Positions 10,746-19,348 of a DNA stretch of 43,501 nt are shown one piece after another (the stretch's first letter is position 1; the number at the start of each line of letters is the position of its first letter). The position numbers were made by a program, and so were the translations under genes. The DNA lies in contig JAJCYO010000104.1 of NCBI GenBank assembly GCA_029262875.1, positions 1 through 43,501 of the forward strand. Direction: 5' to 3'. The notes under the pieces were generated by a model. The model searched no databases, had not been told where the DNA came from, and saw only the letters and a program-made list of their open reading frames with translations. This DNA comes from Flavobacteriales bacterium. Lineage in GTDB: Bacteria; Bacteroidota; Bacteroidia; Flavobacteriales_E; Vicingaceae.

Positions 10746-11303
10746 TTAATATTCCTTGATGTATGGGTTCTCATCAAACTCCATTTCAAGGTTGGTCAAT
10801 TTTCTTTTTATACTTTCGTCAACTTGTTTGTCACCAATTCTCAGAATCATTCCTCCAATAATTTCGGTGTTTACTACTTCTTTTAAATCAACACTACCTT
10901 GTCCTTCTTTTTTCAATAGATCAGTAATTTTTGATTTTTGACCTACTGTTAAAGGTAATGCAGTAGTAACAGTAGCAGTTGTAATGTTTTTATGGGTTTT
11001 ATAGGTGTCGATAAATGCGCTCGCAATATCACCTAACAATCCTTCTCTTTTTTTAGCTAAGATAATGGAGATAAATGAACTCGAAATTTGAGAAATTTGT
11101 TTTCCAAAAACTTCATCAAGAATTGTAGTCTTTTTATCTGTTTTTACGATTGGACTTTTTAGTAAAAGTATTAAATCGTGGTTGTTACTGCATACATCAT
11201 TTACTAACTGCATATCGTTGTGAAGTTCTTCCAGAACATTCTCGTCAATAGCAATTTTAAGTAATGACTTTGCGTACCTTGATGCAACTTTAATGTCTCT
11301 CAT
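10746..11303 (-). CDS. atpH: F1 ATP synthase delta subunit (OSCP-like)
   Basis: A 185-residue delta subunit, the peripheral-stalk cap joining subunit b to alpha3beta3. The N-terminal helix bundle begins SRYAKSLLKIAID, and the C-terminal family signature is IIGGMILRIGDKQVDESIKRKL. It begins 7 bp after the end of atpF, consistent with tight co-translation. Sequence outside the termini is divergent, as usual for this subunit; gene order removes any doubt. Confidence 0.95.
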   Translation of the reverse strand: MRDIKVASRYAKSLLKIAIDENVLEELHNDMQLVNDVCSNNHDLILLLKSPIVKTDKKTTILDEVFGKQISQISSSFISIILAKKREGLLGDIASAFIDTYKTHKNITTATVTTALPLTVGQKSKITDLLKKEGQGSVDLKEVVNTEIIGGMILRIGDKQVDESIKRKLTNLEMEFDENPYIKEY

Positions 11304-11310
11304 CTAATCC

Positions 11311-11811
11311 TTAGTTTAGATTAATGTCTTTAACTACATTATCGATAATTGCTTTTTGCTTATCAGCAGAAGATAATTCATCTTTTAGAATTTTCTCAGC
11401 AATTTCGATTGATAAAACAGCAACTTGATTTTTTAATTCAGTAATTGCTGCCATTTTCTCATGTTGAATGCTTTCTCTTGCAGCAGCAACAATTTTTTCT
11501 GCTTCCTGATTGGCAGTTGTTTTAGCTTCTGCAACAATATTATCTTTAATCCCTCTCGCTTCTTTTAGCATTTCGTCTCTTTCTGCCCTAGCTTCATTTA
11601 ATAAATCCTCATTGTTAGATTTTAATTCAGCTATTTCTCTTTTTGCGTCTTCCGCAGAATTTAATGCTTCTTCAATTGAGGTTTCTCTTTCTTTAACTGC
11701 AGCTAATATTGGTTTCCATGCGTATTTCGTCAACAATAGCATTAAGATTATAAATACTAATGCTGTCCAGAACAACATTCCAATTTCGGGGGTTACTAAT
11801 GGATTATCCAT
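11311..11811 (-). CDS. atpF: F0 ATP synthase subunit b
   Basis: A 166-residue b subunit of the peripheral stalk. A single N-terminal membrane span (MLFWTALVFIILMLLLTKYAWKPI region, about residues 13-35) is followed by a long charged coiled coil rich in Ala, Glu and Lys, ending in an IEIAEKILKDEL-type delta-binding tail. It lies downstream of atpE across an 80-bp spacer that contains a perfect 15-bp inverted repeat, the largest spacer among the core atp genes. Confidence 0.95.
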   Translation of the reverse strand: MDNPLVTPEIGMLFWTALVFIILMLLLTKYAWKPILAAVKERETSIEEALNSAEDAKREIAELKSNNEDLLNEARAERDEMLKEARGIKDNIVAEAKTTANQEAEKIVAAARESIQHEKMAAITELKNQVAVLSIEIAEKILKDELSSADKQKAIIDNVVKDINLN

Positions 11812-11845
11812 TTTTTATCTTTTTTTGTTATTTAATTAAATGTTA

Positions 11846-11880
11846 ATTCAAACTCGTAACCAACCGTTACGAGTTTGAAT
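11846..11880 (-). promoter_or_regulatory. perfect 15-bp intercistronic hairpin between atpE and atpF
   Basis: ATTCAAACTCGTAAC (11846-11860) and GTTACGAGTTTGAAT (11866-11880) are exact reverse complements separated by a 5-base loop. The hairpin starts 11 bases after the atpE stop and ends 34 bases before the atpF start. On the minus strand the downstream arm is followed by TTAACATTTAATT and not by a clean U-run, so it looks more like an mRNA 3'-protecting or partial-termination element than a full terminator. The plus strand does have ATTTTT after it, but no plus-strand gene ends there. Confidence 0.75.
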
Positions 11881-11891
11881 ATTTTTGTGGA

Positions 11892-12128
<237 letters not shown>

Positions 12129-12146
12129 TTAAACAAAAATTACAAA

Positions 12147-13223
12147 TTAATGATGTTCTGCCACTGCAGAACCTATAAATAAAGCCGATAACATTGTAAA
12201 GACATAAGCCTGTAACAATGCAACCAACAATTCTAATACTGATATAAATAAAGTAAATGGTACTGCTACAGCACTCATGTATATACTTTTAAAAATAAAA
12301 ATTAATGACACTAAACTCAACACTACAATGTGCCCTGCAGTCATGTTTGCAAACAAACGAATCATTAATGCAAATGGTTTAGCGATTAATCCAATCAATT
12401 CAATAGGGATTAAAAATATTTTAATTGGCACTGGTGCTCCAGGCATCCAAAAAACGTGCTTCCAATATTGTTTATTTCCATTAAGGTTAGTCAATAACAA
12501 TGTGATGGTTGACAGTACCAATGTGAAAGCAATATTCCCTGTAATGTTAGCACCACTAAATCCTGGTATTGGAATTAACCCCAATAAGTTATTGAACCAG
12601 ATAAAAAAGAAAGCCGTTAATAAAAACGGAACAAATCTTCTGTGGTGTTTTTCGCCAATATTTTGTAAAGCAATATCATCCTTAACAAACAAGACAAGAG
12701 GCTCCATAAAAGAAGCAATTCCTTTCGGAGCTTTTATTCCTCCTTTATAAGATCTTGCTGCCTTAAAGAAGACCAAACATACAATAAGCATGGAAATTAA
12801 CATTCCAAAAACATTTTTGGTAATAGAAATGTCGATAGGTCTTACATTCGCAACTTTTCCTTCTTCGTCTATGTCTAAATGTTCTTCACCATCATTCAAA
12901 ACATAAATTTTTTCATGATAGTTAACCAAGTTCAGCCCATTTCTAGCAACAATATGGTGCCCTTTTGTGTCGTGATGAAACTCACTTGACATAAAAACGA
13001 CTAATCCATTATCAGTCCATAAAATCACTGGTAAAGGTAAAGCAATTGCATCGTGTCCACCACCAACTATATGCCAACTATGTGCATCTGAAATGTGTTC
13101 CATGATTGGTGGAACAGGATTGTATTTTTCGTCTTTAGAAGATACTGCTTTATGTTCTGTCTCGTTAGCTAACAAGCTAAGAGAGAATAACATAATTGTA
13201 ATGGTAATTAAAATGCTTCTCAT
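12147..13223 (-). CDS. atpB: F0 ATP synthase subunit a, long Bacteroidota form
   Basis: A 358-residue subunit a, which forms the proton half-channels against the c ring. It is about 90 residues longer than the E. coli protein because of an N-terminal signal-like segment (MRSILITITIMLFSLSLLAN) and a periplasmic domain rich in His and Asp, a form common in Bacteroidota. The essential stator arginine is Arg289 in IRLFANMTAGH. C-terminal helices include LELLVALLQAYVFTMLSALF. It opens the atpB-E-F-H-A-G series and has a good TTG/TAnnTTTG promoter match about 55-80 bp upstream. Confidence 0.96.
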   Translation of the reverse strand: MRSILITITIMLFSLSLLANETEHKAVSSKDEKYNPVPPIMEHISDAHSWHIVGGGHDAIALPLPVILWTDNGLVVFMSSEFHHDTKGHHIVARNGLNLVNYHEKIYVLNDGEEHLDIDEEGKVANVRPIDISITKNVFGMLISMLIVCLVFFKAARSYKGGIKAPKGIASFMEPLVLFVKDDIALQNIGEKHHRRFVPFLLTAFFFIWFNNLLGLIPIPGFSGANITGNIAFTLVLSTITLLLTNLNGNKQYWKHVFWMPGAPVPIKIFLIPIELIGLIAKPFALMIRLFANMTAGHIVVLSLVSLIFIFKSIYMSAVAVPFTLFISVLELLVALLQAYVFTMLSALFIGSAVAEHH

Positions 13224-13276
13224 CGAAATAATTTCAAGAATTTTTAATTAAAAAATAGTTGCTTTAAAATTCGGTG

Positions 13277-13306
13277 CAAAACTATGTATTTATTCTAATC
13301 TAACAA
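13277..13306 (-). promoter_or_regulatory. promoter of the atpB-E-F-H-A-G operon
   Basis: On the minus strand TTG (13306-13304) is followed after 19 bases by TAGTTTTG (13284-13277), matching the Bacteroidota primary-sigma consensus of a -33 TTG and a -7 TAnnTTTG at normal spacing. The 140-bp gap after the DUF6168 gene is the widest on this strand between 8234 and 16982. The predicted leader is about 45-50 bases. It would let atp structural genes be expressed apart from the upstream sprE-bactofilin-atpZ genes. Confidence 0.65.
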
Positions 13307-13363
13307 CTGATTTTCGACAGTTTTTTTAATAAAAATTGAAATGAATTCAAGTGTATGATGAAA

Positions 13364-13741
13364 CTACTTTTTAAGACTCCCAATAAGTAAAGAAACTTCA
13401 ACAAATAGGTAGGTAAAAAAGGCAATAAAAAAGTGTGCAATGTAGCTAATACTAATTTCTTTTTCTCCAAACAATAGCGGTGCAAGAAAAAGAACTGCAG
13501 CAATCATTTTAACAAAAACAGAGGCTAAATAAGCAAACCCAAACTTATCAGGATAACTGGATTTTATTTTTAACATAATAATGAAAAAAACAAACGTACT
13601 AATTGCTAAAAAAAGATGTATTCTGTGTATTCCTTCTACGTAATAAAAATCTCCCATTAATGGAGTAGAAAAAAAGTGCAATAAGAAGAATAAAACAGAA
13701 AAAGTAAGCAGCTTAAAATAGATGTTATTTATCATTGTCAT
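13364..13741 (-). CDS. DUF6168-like four-span membrane protein, probable AtpI-like factor
   Basis: A 125-residue protein with four hydrophobic segments (about residues 9-25, 43-60, 70-90 and 98-118) separated by short charged loops. Length and topology match AtpI/UncI, the accessory protein encoded ahead of F-ATPase genes, and I recognise it as the small protein found between atpZ and atpB in Flavobacteriia (DUF6168). A role in c-ring assembly is inferred only from position and topology. Its start overlaps the end of atpZ by 17 bp, so it is likely translationally coupled. An in-frame ATG two codons later is an equally possible start. Confidence 0.7.
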   Translation of the reverse strand: MTMINNIYFKLLTFSVLFFLLHFFSTPLMGDFYYVEGIHRIHLFLAISTFVFFIIMLKIKSSYPDKFGFAYLASVFVKMIAAVLFLAPLLFGEKEISISYIAHFFIAFFTYLFVEVSLLIGSLKK

Positions 13742-13970
13742 TTTGCATTTTAATAACTTCTCTGATGACTAAATACATCGAAAGGCCTATTGATAATAAT
13801 GAAAGTATAATGGTGAAAATTTTAGAATCAGGATTAACGATTTCATCTAATTTTGAGCCACCCCAGGCACCTAAAGCTATGGTAGCACCCATCTGAAAAG
13901 CCATGCCAGAAAATTTTACGTAATTATTAAGCGGTTTGGGCTTCTTCTTGGGTTTCTTGTCTTTCTTCAT
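13725..13970 (-). CDS. atpZ: AtpZ/AtpI family ATP synthase accessory protein
   Basis: An 81-residue protein with a strongly basic N-terminus (KKDKKPKKKPKPL) and two membrane spans. The motif KFSGMAFQMGATIALGAWGG is typical of AtpZ-type proteins encoded just before F-ATPase genes and implicated in assembly or cation handling. It starts inside the end of the bactofilin gene (44-bp overlap in another frame) and overlaps the next gene by 17 bp. A shorter start at Met23 would remove the overlap but would cut into the conserved segment before the first span, so I keep the longer one. Confidence 0.85.
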   Translation of the reverse strand: MKKDKKPKKKPKPLNNYVKFSGMAFQMGATIALGAWGGSKLDEIVNPDSKIFTIILSLLSIGLSMYLVIREVIKMQNDNDK

Positions 13971-14352
13971 GTTGAATACCTTTTACTACAGACCCCATGT
14001 TACAAGATCCCGTGAAGCTAGCACCTGGCTCTATAGATAGTTTATTGGTATTAATATCACTAGTGATATTTGCCGTAGCCTTTAACTGTAACAATTCTCT
14101 AACGGTAAGCTTGGCTTTTATTGTACCTGAAATATCTGCATTCTTGCAAGTTACTTCACCATCAATAACACCACTTGGACCTACAACTACCTTGCCTTGT
14201 GAAATTAATGTTCCACTCAACGTCCCATCAATTCTAATGTCTCCCGAACAGGTAACATCACCCTTTATTTCAGTTCCTTTTCTTACAATATTAATTGCCG
14301 GACTTTCTACTTCGTTATTTCTTGCCATTTGAGATGAATTTTTCTTAAACAT
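13927..14352 (-). CDS. bactofilin (polymer-forming cytoskeletal protein)
   Basis: A 141-residue bactofilin. The central beta-helix shows the repeated pattern of small and aliphatic residues (KGDVTCSGDIRIDGTLSGTL, then VVVGPSGVIDGEVTCKNADI). A short N-terminal tail contains the NIVRKGTEIKG lead-in typical of the family, and the C-terminal tail is acidic/Gln-rich. Bactofilins self-assemble into membrane-associated filaments that position cell-wall enzymes and other machinery. Upstream is sprE (41 bp away); a LytM/M23 peptidase, a frequent bactofilin partner, diverges from sprE. The gene end overlaps atpZ by 44 bp. Confidence 0.92.
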   Translation of the reverse strand: MFKKNSSQMARNNEVESPAINIVRKGTEIKGDVTCSGDIRIDGTLSGTLISQGKVVVGPSGVIDGEVTCKNADISGTIKAKLTVRELLQLKATANITSDINTNKLSIEPGASFTGSCNMGSVVKGIQHEERQETQEEAQTA

Positions 14353-14393
14353 TTATTTAAGCGCTATTTCGAACAAAGATAATCATTTTAAGA

Positions 14394-16982
14394 TTATAGT
14401 TCAACTTCGAAGTTTTCTTTGAAAAACTTGACGTAACCCTTAATGTCTTTATTCTTATAAAAGAGTGCAAAGTTTTTCTGAGATACCAATAGATATTGGT
14501 AGCCCTTTACATTAAGGTCTTTTAAGTTGTCATTATTTAATTTAAATGATTTGAAATAATCAATGGCAGCGTCATAACCCTTCAATTTTTTTACAATAAT
14601 AATTTGATTCAAAGGGTCGACAAAAATATTGCTTACCTCATAAGTTTTATCGCTATAATACTTCATGTTGAAATTTGAGATGTCAACTTTGTACTTATTT
14701 GATTTGGTGTCTTTTCCTGGAACAATGACTACAAAATTAAAGTCAGCATCAAAAACATGCTCATAAGGTACTGCATTAACAGTTTCTTCGACTCCAACTT
14801 TTATTCCTTTTTTAATTAACTCTAAAATTCTTTTAGCCTCAACACTCACTTCAGATTCAGGGTGTAGTACAATAACATTCTGTAGGGCTAATTTAAATGA
14901 ATCCATGGTGTTAGTATGACCAATTGCCATTGCTGCTAAAAAATCAAAATGATCCTGTAGATGGTTATCAGCAAAAATGGACTTGGCTTTTTCACACCGA
15001 ATTAATACTTTGCTATATTTTTCGTCACCGTACATGTCATACACAATACTGTAATAGTTGTCTACACGTTTTCTATTTTCCCTGGTAACTTTGTTATAGG
15101 TAGGGTCTTGAATAATTCGTGCATATTCGCTTTCAGGGTAGTTGTCTAAGATTAGAGTTTTATATTTCTGTTTCATGGCATCATCGTCTATTAATAAGCT
15201 AATCCTGTACAGGTTGTACCATGATGGAAGTTTGTATCGACAGGTGTCATACCTTACAATTAAGTCTTCAAACGATTTAATGGAATTGTTGTAATCTTGA
15301 AAATCTTCACGGTAGATATTCCCTAAAGCGTAAAGAGATTCGATAATCTTATTGTGCGAAACATTCATTTTTTCGTCTGTTAAAGGAATGTACTGTAGAT
15401 AGTATTCTGGGGTCGTCTTTTTGTTGACCTTAACTTTTGTGCTGTCAGAACTTGCTGTGTCGGATTCATCTTCTAAGTCATCTTCAAAGGAAGCAACCGT
15501 TTCTTTATTACTTCTGCGCCAATTGTCCTCCAATTTTCTATTTCCCCAGTTTTTCTTGAAATCTGTAAAACCAAACCCGAGCGTAGTATTGTTATAGAAA
15601 TACCATTTACCCGTATTGGGCAAGTTAGAAGCAATGGTAGAATTGTTATCAAAAGAATTAAACTCATTGTCATTTTCTAATTCCGCTTTTTTACGTTCTT
15701 CTTCGTCAATAGCATCTTGGACTAATTGATCAATCACTTTGTTTCTATAGCCTTCATCATTGGCCAACTTTTGCAAACTATCTTCTTCTTGTACGATGAT
15801 TAGATTTTCCACCAAACGGGTTAATGCTTTGCTTCGCTCATAAACTGTTTCATATCGAGAGTAATCCTCTGGTAAAACCGTTAAACAGCTATCATAATAA
15901 GCTTGTGATTCAACATAAAGTGGTTTAGCGTAAAACAATTCACCAAGTCTTAAATAAGATAATGCTTTTTGCTTATCGTTAGAAACACTTAATGCTGCTG
16001 ATTTTTGTAAGTGATCGATGCCTAATGGTTCATCACCCTCTTTGAAAGCAATATCGGCTAAAGCATAGTGAATTTGATCTAAGAATTCAACGTTCTTACC
16101 GTCTTTAACCATTCTAGATAACATTTTTTTTATGTCTTTTTGATCACCAGATTCAGGATCAAATGATAATGCACGGCTAATTTTGGCATTAAACATCATG
16201 TCATACCTTGGCTTAAGCTTTATTACTTTAGAGAATAGTTCAGATGCTTTTCCAAATTCTTTTTTCTTTAACCATAATTGCGCAAGAACATAATTATACC
16301 TTCTTCTCTTTTTTCTCTTCTTTGTAGTTTCTAATGCCTTAGTAAGTTTGGTGATGGCATCATCATAATTACGTTTTTTGATGTAAAAATTAGCATGTAA
16401 TGCGTTAAATTCACTACTGTATTGCTTTGGAACACCTTGTTCTTCAATTAATGTTAAGTAAGACTCTGCTTTATTCATATTGTCTAATTCAATATGTGTT
16501 CGAGCAAGCCAGATTAAAGCTTCATATTTAACATCATCATTTTTAAATGCCTTAGCAACATATTCAAAAACCTCTTCTCCAACAAAGTATTCTTGTTTAT
16601 AGAAACGAGCTTTTCCCATTAACATATAGCTCTTGTCAATCCATCGATTATATTCAACTTTCTTAATGTACATTGAATGTCTGTCAATTACGGTAGATGT
16701 TTTTTCAATGATCTTATCCATGTCTGGATACATCGCTTTCGATTGGGATTCATCTGGGTAAACAAACAGAGGGATTATTTCAGAAAAATCATCCTTATGT
16801 TCGTCATAAATACGAGTTTTATTGGCTTTATATATTTCCTTGGCATTAAAATAACCGTTATACCGTGATACGGTATTTTGATAGGCTCTGTGGGTAAATC
16901 CTTTCTTTTTTTTAGAACAACTTAAAACACTAATAGTTAGTACTATTAATGTAATTATTTTAATATTTATGTTCTTTGTCAA
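14394..16982 (-). CDS. sprE: SprE/PorW, T9SS periplasmic TPR lipoprotein
   Basis: An 862-residue lipoprotein required in model organisms for type IX secretion and gliding. The lipobox is SVLSC with Cys22. The N-terminal stretch GFTHRAYQNTVSRYNGYFNA is the conserved start of SprE/PorW, followed by many TPR-type helical repeats, an acidic Asn-rich linker near 430-480 and a further repeat/beta region to the C-terminus. Length matches known SprE proteins. The only canonical-type start is TTG at 16982, since no ATG precedes the signal peptide and an in-frame TAA lies just upstream. It heads the block that continues with bactofilin and atpZ. Confidence 0.88.
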   Translation of the reverse strand: MTKNINIKIITLIVLTISVLSCSKKKKGFTHRAYQNTVSRYNGYFNAKEIYKANKTRIYDEHKDDFSEIIPLFVYPDESQSKAMYPDMDKIIEKTSTVIDRHSMYIKKVEYNRWIDKSYMLMGKARFYKQEYFVGEEVFEYVAKAFKNDDVKYEALIWLARTHIELDNMNKAESYLTLIEEQGVPKQYSSEFNALHANFYIKKRNYDDAITKLTKALETTKKRKKRRRYNYVLAQLWLKKKEFGKASELFSKVIKLKPRYDMMFNAKISRALSFDPESGDQKDIKKMLSRMVKDGKNVEFLDQIHYALADIAFKEGDEPLGIDHLQKSAALSVSNDKQKALSYLRLGELFYAKPLYVESQAYYDSCLTVLPEDYSRYETVYERSKALTRLVENLIIVQEEDSLQKLANDEGYRNKVIDQLVQDAIDEEERKKAELENDNEFNSFDNNSTIASNLPNTGKWYFYNNTTLGFGFTDFKKNWGNRKLEDNWRRSNKETVASFEDDLEDESDTASSDSTKVKVNKKTTPEYYLQYIPLTDEKMNVSHNKIIESLYALGNIYREDFQDYNNSIKSFEDLIVRYDTCRYKLPSWYNLYRISLLIDDDAMKQKYKTLILDNYPESEYARIIQDPTYNKVTRENRKRVDNYYSIVYDMYGDEKYSKVLIRCEKAKSIFADNHLQDHFDFLAAMAIGHTNTMDSFKLALQNVIVLHPESEVSVEAKRILELIKKGIKVGVEETVNAVPYEHVFDADFNFVVIVPGKDTKSNKYKVDISNFNMKYYSDKTYEVSNIFVDPLNQIIIVKKLKGYDAAIDYFKSFKLNNDNLKDLNVKGYQYLLVSQKNFALFYKNKDIKGYVKFFKENFEVEL

Positions 16983-17115
16983 ACCTTACTAAAGTGCTAA
17001 ATAAACTATTTAACCATTACTTTATTATATAATCTGCTAAAATACTTATTACTTGTAAAATACGGTAGAAAAATAACAGGATTACTTTCGTGCTAATTTG
17101 TTATTATTGAATCGG

Positions 17116-17123
17116 TATATTTG
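17116..17123 (+). promoter_or_regulatory. -7 element ahead of the M23 peptidase gene
   Basis: TATATTTG matches the Bacteroidota TAnnTTTG element. Its last base is only 11 bases before the ATG at 17135, so the leader would be about 5-8 bases, nearly leaderless. A TTTG at 17097-17100 lies 15 bases upstream, slightly short for a -33 element. Confidence 0.5.
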
Positions 17124-17134
17124 CAGAGAATATT

Positions 17135-18001
17135 ATGGTAGACTTTAAAGATAAACCCAAAAAATTTCAACGGTTAAAACACAAGTATCGCTTGGTGATT
17201 TTAAATGATGATACATTTGAAGAAAAGATTTCGTTAAGGCTTTCTCAACTAAATGTGTTTGTTGTTGTTGGTATTAGTTCTTTGGTTCTGATACTGCTGG
17301 TAATATTATTAATTGCCTTTACTCCTTTAAGAGAATTTATACCTGGCTATGCCAACGTTAGTGTTAGAAAACAAGGGGTAGAAAATTTCTTGAAAAGTGA
17401 TTCCATTGAAGTTATTTTAGCGGAGAACAATCTTTATATCGATAACATTAAACACATTATACAGGGAGATCCCATTGAATTTGATGATAAATCAGTTATA
17501 GATTCTAATGTAAACTATGCGGCCATTAAAAATGAACCCATTGTGGAAGATTCTGTGTTGAGGAACATGATTGAGACGGAAGAAAAATACAATTTGTTTA
17601 ATAAGGCTGGTAGTACACCTGGGAACATCAGTAGTTTTATTTTTCTACAACCTTTAAAAGGAACTGTTACTGATCGATTTAACATTAAAAAACAGCATTT
17701 TGGGATTGATGTAGTTGCTCCAAAAAATGAGGCAATTAAAGCCACGTTAGATGGAACAGTGATTTTTGCTGAATGGACTGTTGAAACAGGATATGTAATC
17801 CAATTGCAACACGCAGATAATATTGTATCCATTTATAAACATAATTCTGTATTGCACAAAGAGGTTGGTGACCATGTTAAAGCAGGTGAAGTAATTGCTA
17901 TAGTGGGTAATTCTGGAGAACTTTCTACCGGACCCCACCTGCATTTTGAGTTATGGTACAATGGGATCCCAATTAATCCTGAGGACTATATGATGTTTTA
18001 G
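17135..18001 (+). CDS. membrane-anchored M23 (LytM) peptidoglycan endopeptidase
   Basis: A 288-residue protein with a basic cytoplasmic N-terminus, one membrane span (about residues 40-62), a ~100-residue linker and a C-terminal M23 domain. Zinc ligands are present: His188 and Asp192 in HFGIDVV, and His268-Leu-His270 in GPHLHFELW. It probably cuts peptide cross-links in the periplasm. It diverges from sprE across a 152-bp gap and sits one gene from a bactofilin, the classic partner of LytM enzymes. Its stop codon overlaps the convergent SGNH gene by 4 bp. Confidence 0.92.
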   Translation: MVDFKDKPKKFQRLKHKYRLVILNDDTFEEKISLRLSQLNVFVVVGISSLVLILLVILLIAFTPLREFIPGYANVSVRKQGVENFLKSDSIEVILAENNLYIDNIKHIIQGDPIEFDDKSVIDSNVNYAAIKNEPIVEDSVLRNMIETEEKYNLFNKAGSTPGNISSFIFLQPLKGTVTDRFNIKKQHFGIDVVAPKNEAIKATLDGTVIFAEWTVETGYVIQLQHADNIVSIYKHNSVLHKEVGDHVKAGEVIAIVGNSGELSTGPHLHFELWYNGIPINPEDYMMF

Positions 18002-19332
18002 TTATTCAGAGGAATTACTTTCTCTAAATAGGAGGCTAAACTCGAAGAAATTATTTCATTTCCAATAGAATTTAAGTGTAGATGGTCAACGTACAATGAA
18101 TCTATTCCAATAAATGGTTTGGCAAAATGATGTGAAATGACGGTCGAATCTTTAGATGGGTAGTTTAATATACATGAATCAATAATGGAATATGCTTCAC
18201 ATATTTTATCGTGATTCAAACGTTGAAAAGAGTAGAGAATTTTTTCTCGTTCATTTGAACTATTATTTTCATGAATAAGCCGTGGTTGTGTTAATAATAT
18301 TGGTTGTGCATCAATAAGTTTGCAGGCATGAACAAATAGGTCTAAGGTTAAATTAAATTGTTTCACAGCTTCAGGTGTAATGGTAAGTCCTTCTTGAGGT
18401 AAATGCTTTATACCTTCGACACCTAAACCTTCAAATTGAAATTTGCGTTTAATTCTTAAATATATTTGTGATATTTCGAGAGGGTCTGTGACTTCATTTT
18501 TAGATTTAATTTTTTCAGGAGTCATCTGTCGATAAAGTGAATTGTTAGGTTTGACTTCTGAAAAGTATTCAATATCATTCCATCCATGACAAAAAATAAT
18601 ATAATCTGGATTGAACAAATGTATTTCAGAATAAAGTCTTCCAAATGAGTCAAAGGATGTATGACCAGGAATTCCAGCATTGATTAGCCTTACATTCTCA
18701 TACCCTTTTTTAGCCAATTTCTGCTGACAATTAGCTACCCAGTTTCTATTATACTGATTTTCTATTGCCTCCCAGCTTAATTTCGATTGATCTCCAAAAA
18801 TAAAAGAACCTCCCATGACTACTATTCTGATTTCATCTTTAGGTTTTTCGTATGAGAAAGAGGGTGAATGGTAACCTTGATTTAGTTTATACATTGTTTT
18901 ATCCGTTAAATATGGATAGGCTACGTTTGTTTGTTTTTGAGGGAAACGTGTACGAGCGAACATGGCATTTTCATAGGGTACCGAGCTGTTGTATAGTTCC
19001 TCTGTGGTTTGTTCGGGTTTAATTCTGAGGATAAATTCTATATAAAATAATGAGGAAAAAACAAAAATAATGGTAATTAATAGACCACCTATCTTTTCTT
19101 TACGATTTGCAAAATTGAAGATTTCTTTTTTATACCCTAAAATTCCACAACAAAATAATACTAATCCTAAAGCACTAATCCAAATTTGAACTTGGTAAAT
19201 GTTGTCGATATAATAATCATGTAAGTTGCCAAAAATACTCTCAATAACGATAGGGTTGATAGCAGCAAGACTCAAGAAAAAAAGCAGTGCTAATACAATA
19301 CAAAACGATGAGATACCTTTATTAACCTTCAT
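17998..19332 (-). CDS. membrane-anchored SGNH/GDSL hydrolase-family protein
   Basis: A 444-residue protein with about three N-terminal membrane spans (residues 8-28, 48-64, 82-102) and an extracytoplasmic SGNH domain. The four family blocks are visible: Ser in MGGSFIFGDQ, Gly in NAGIPGHTSFDS, Asn in HGWNDIEYF, and the catalytic Asp/His in VDHLHLN. Members act as esterases or as acetyl-group hydrolases/transferases on glycans; the substrate is unknown. It starts 16 bp after the acyl-CoA dehydrogenase stop and is probably co-transcribed with it, though no metabolic link is evident. Confidence 0.82.
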   Translation of the reverse strand: MKVNKGISSFCIVLALLFFLSLAAINPIVIESIFGNLHDYYIDNIYQVQIWISALGLVLFCCGILGYKKEIFNFANRKEKIGGLLITIIFVFSSLFYIEFILRIKPEQTTEELYNSSVPYENAMFARTRFPQKQTNVAYPYLTDKTMYKLNQGYHSPSFSYEKPKDEIRIVVMGGSFIFGDQSKLSWEAIENQYNRNWVANCQQKLAKKGYENVRLINAGIPGHTSFDSFGRLYSEIHLFNPDYIIFCHGWNDIEYFSEVKPNNSLYRQMTPEKIKSKNEVTDPLEISQIYLRIKRKFQFEGLGVEGIKHLPQEGLTITPEAVKQFNLTLDLFVHACKLIDAQPILLTQPRLIHENNSSNEREKILYSFQRLNHDKICEAYSIIDSCILNYPSKDSTVISHHFAKPFIGIDSLYVDHLHLNSIGNEIISSSLASYLEKVIPLNN

Positions 19333-19348
19333 ATGGAGTGAAACTAAG

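Noticed and set aside
12277-12750. 157-codon open frame on the plus strand
   Set aside because: It lies fully antisense to atpB, has no family features, and its composition mirrors the membrane codons of atpB.
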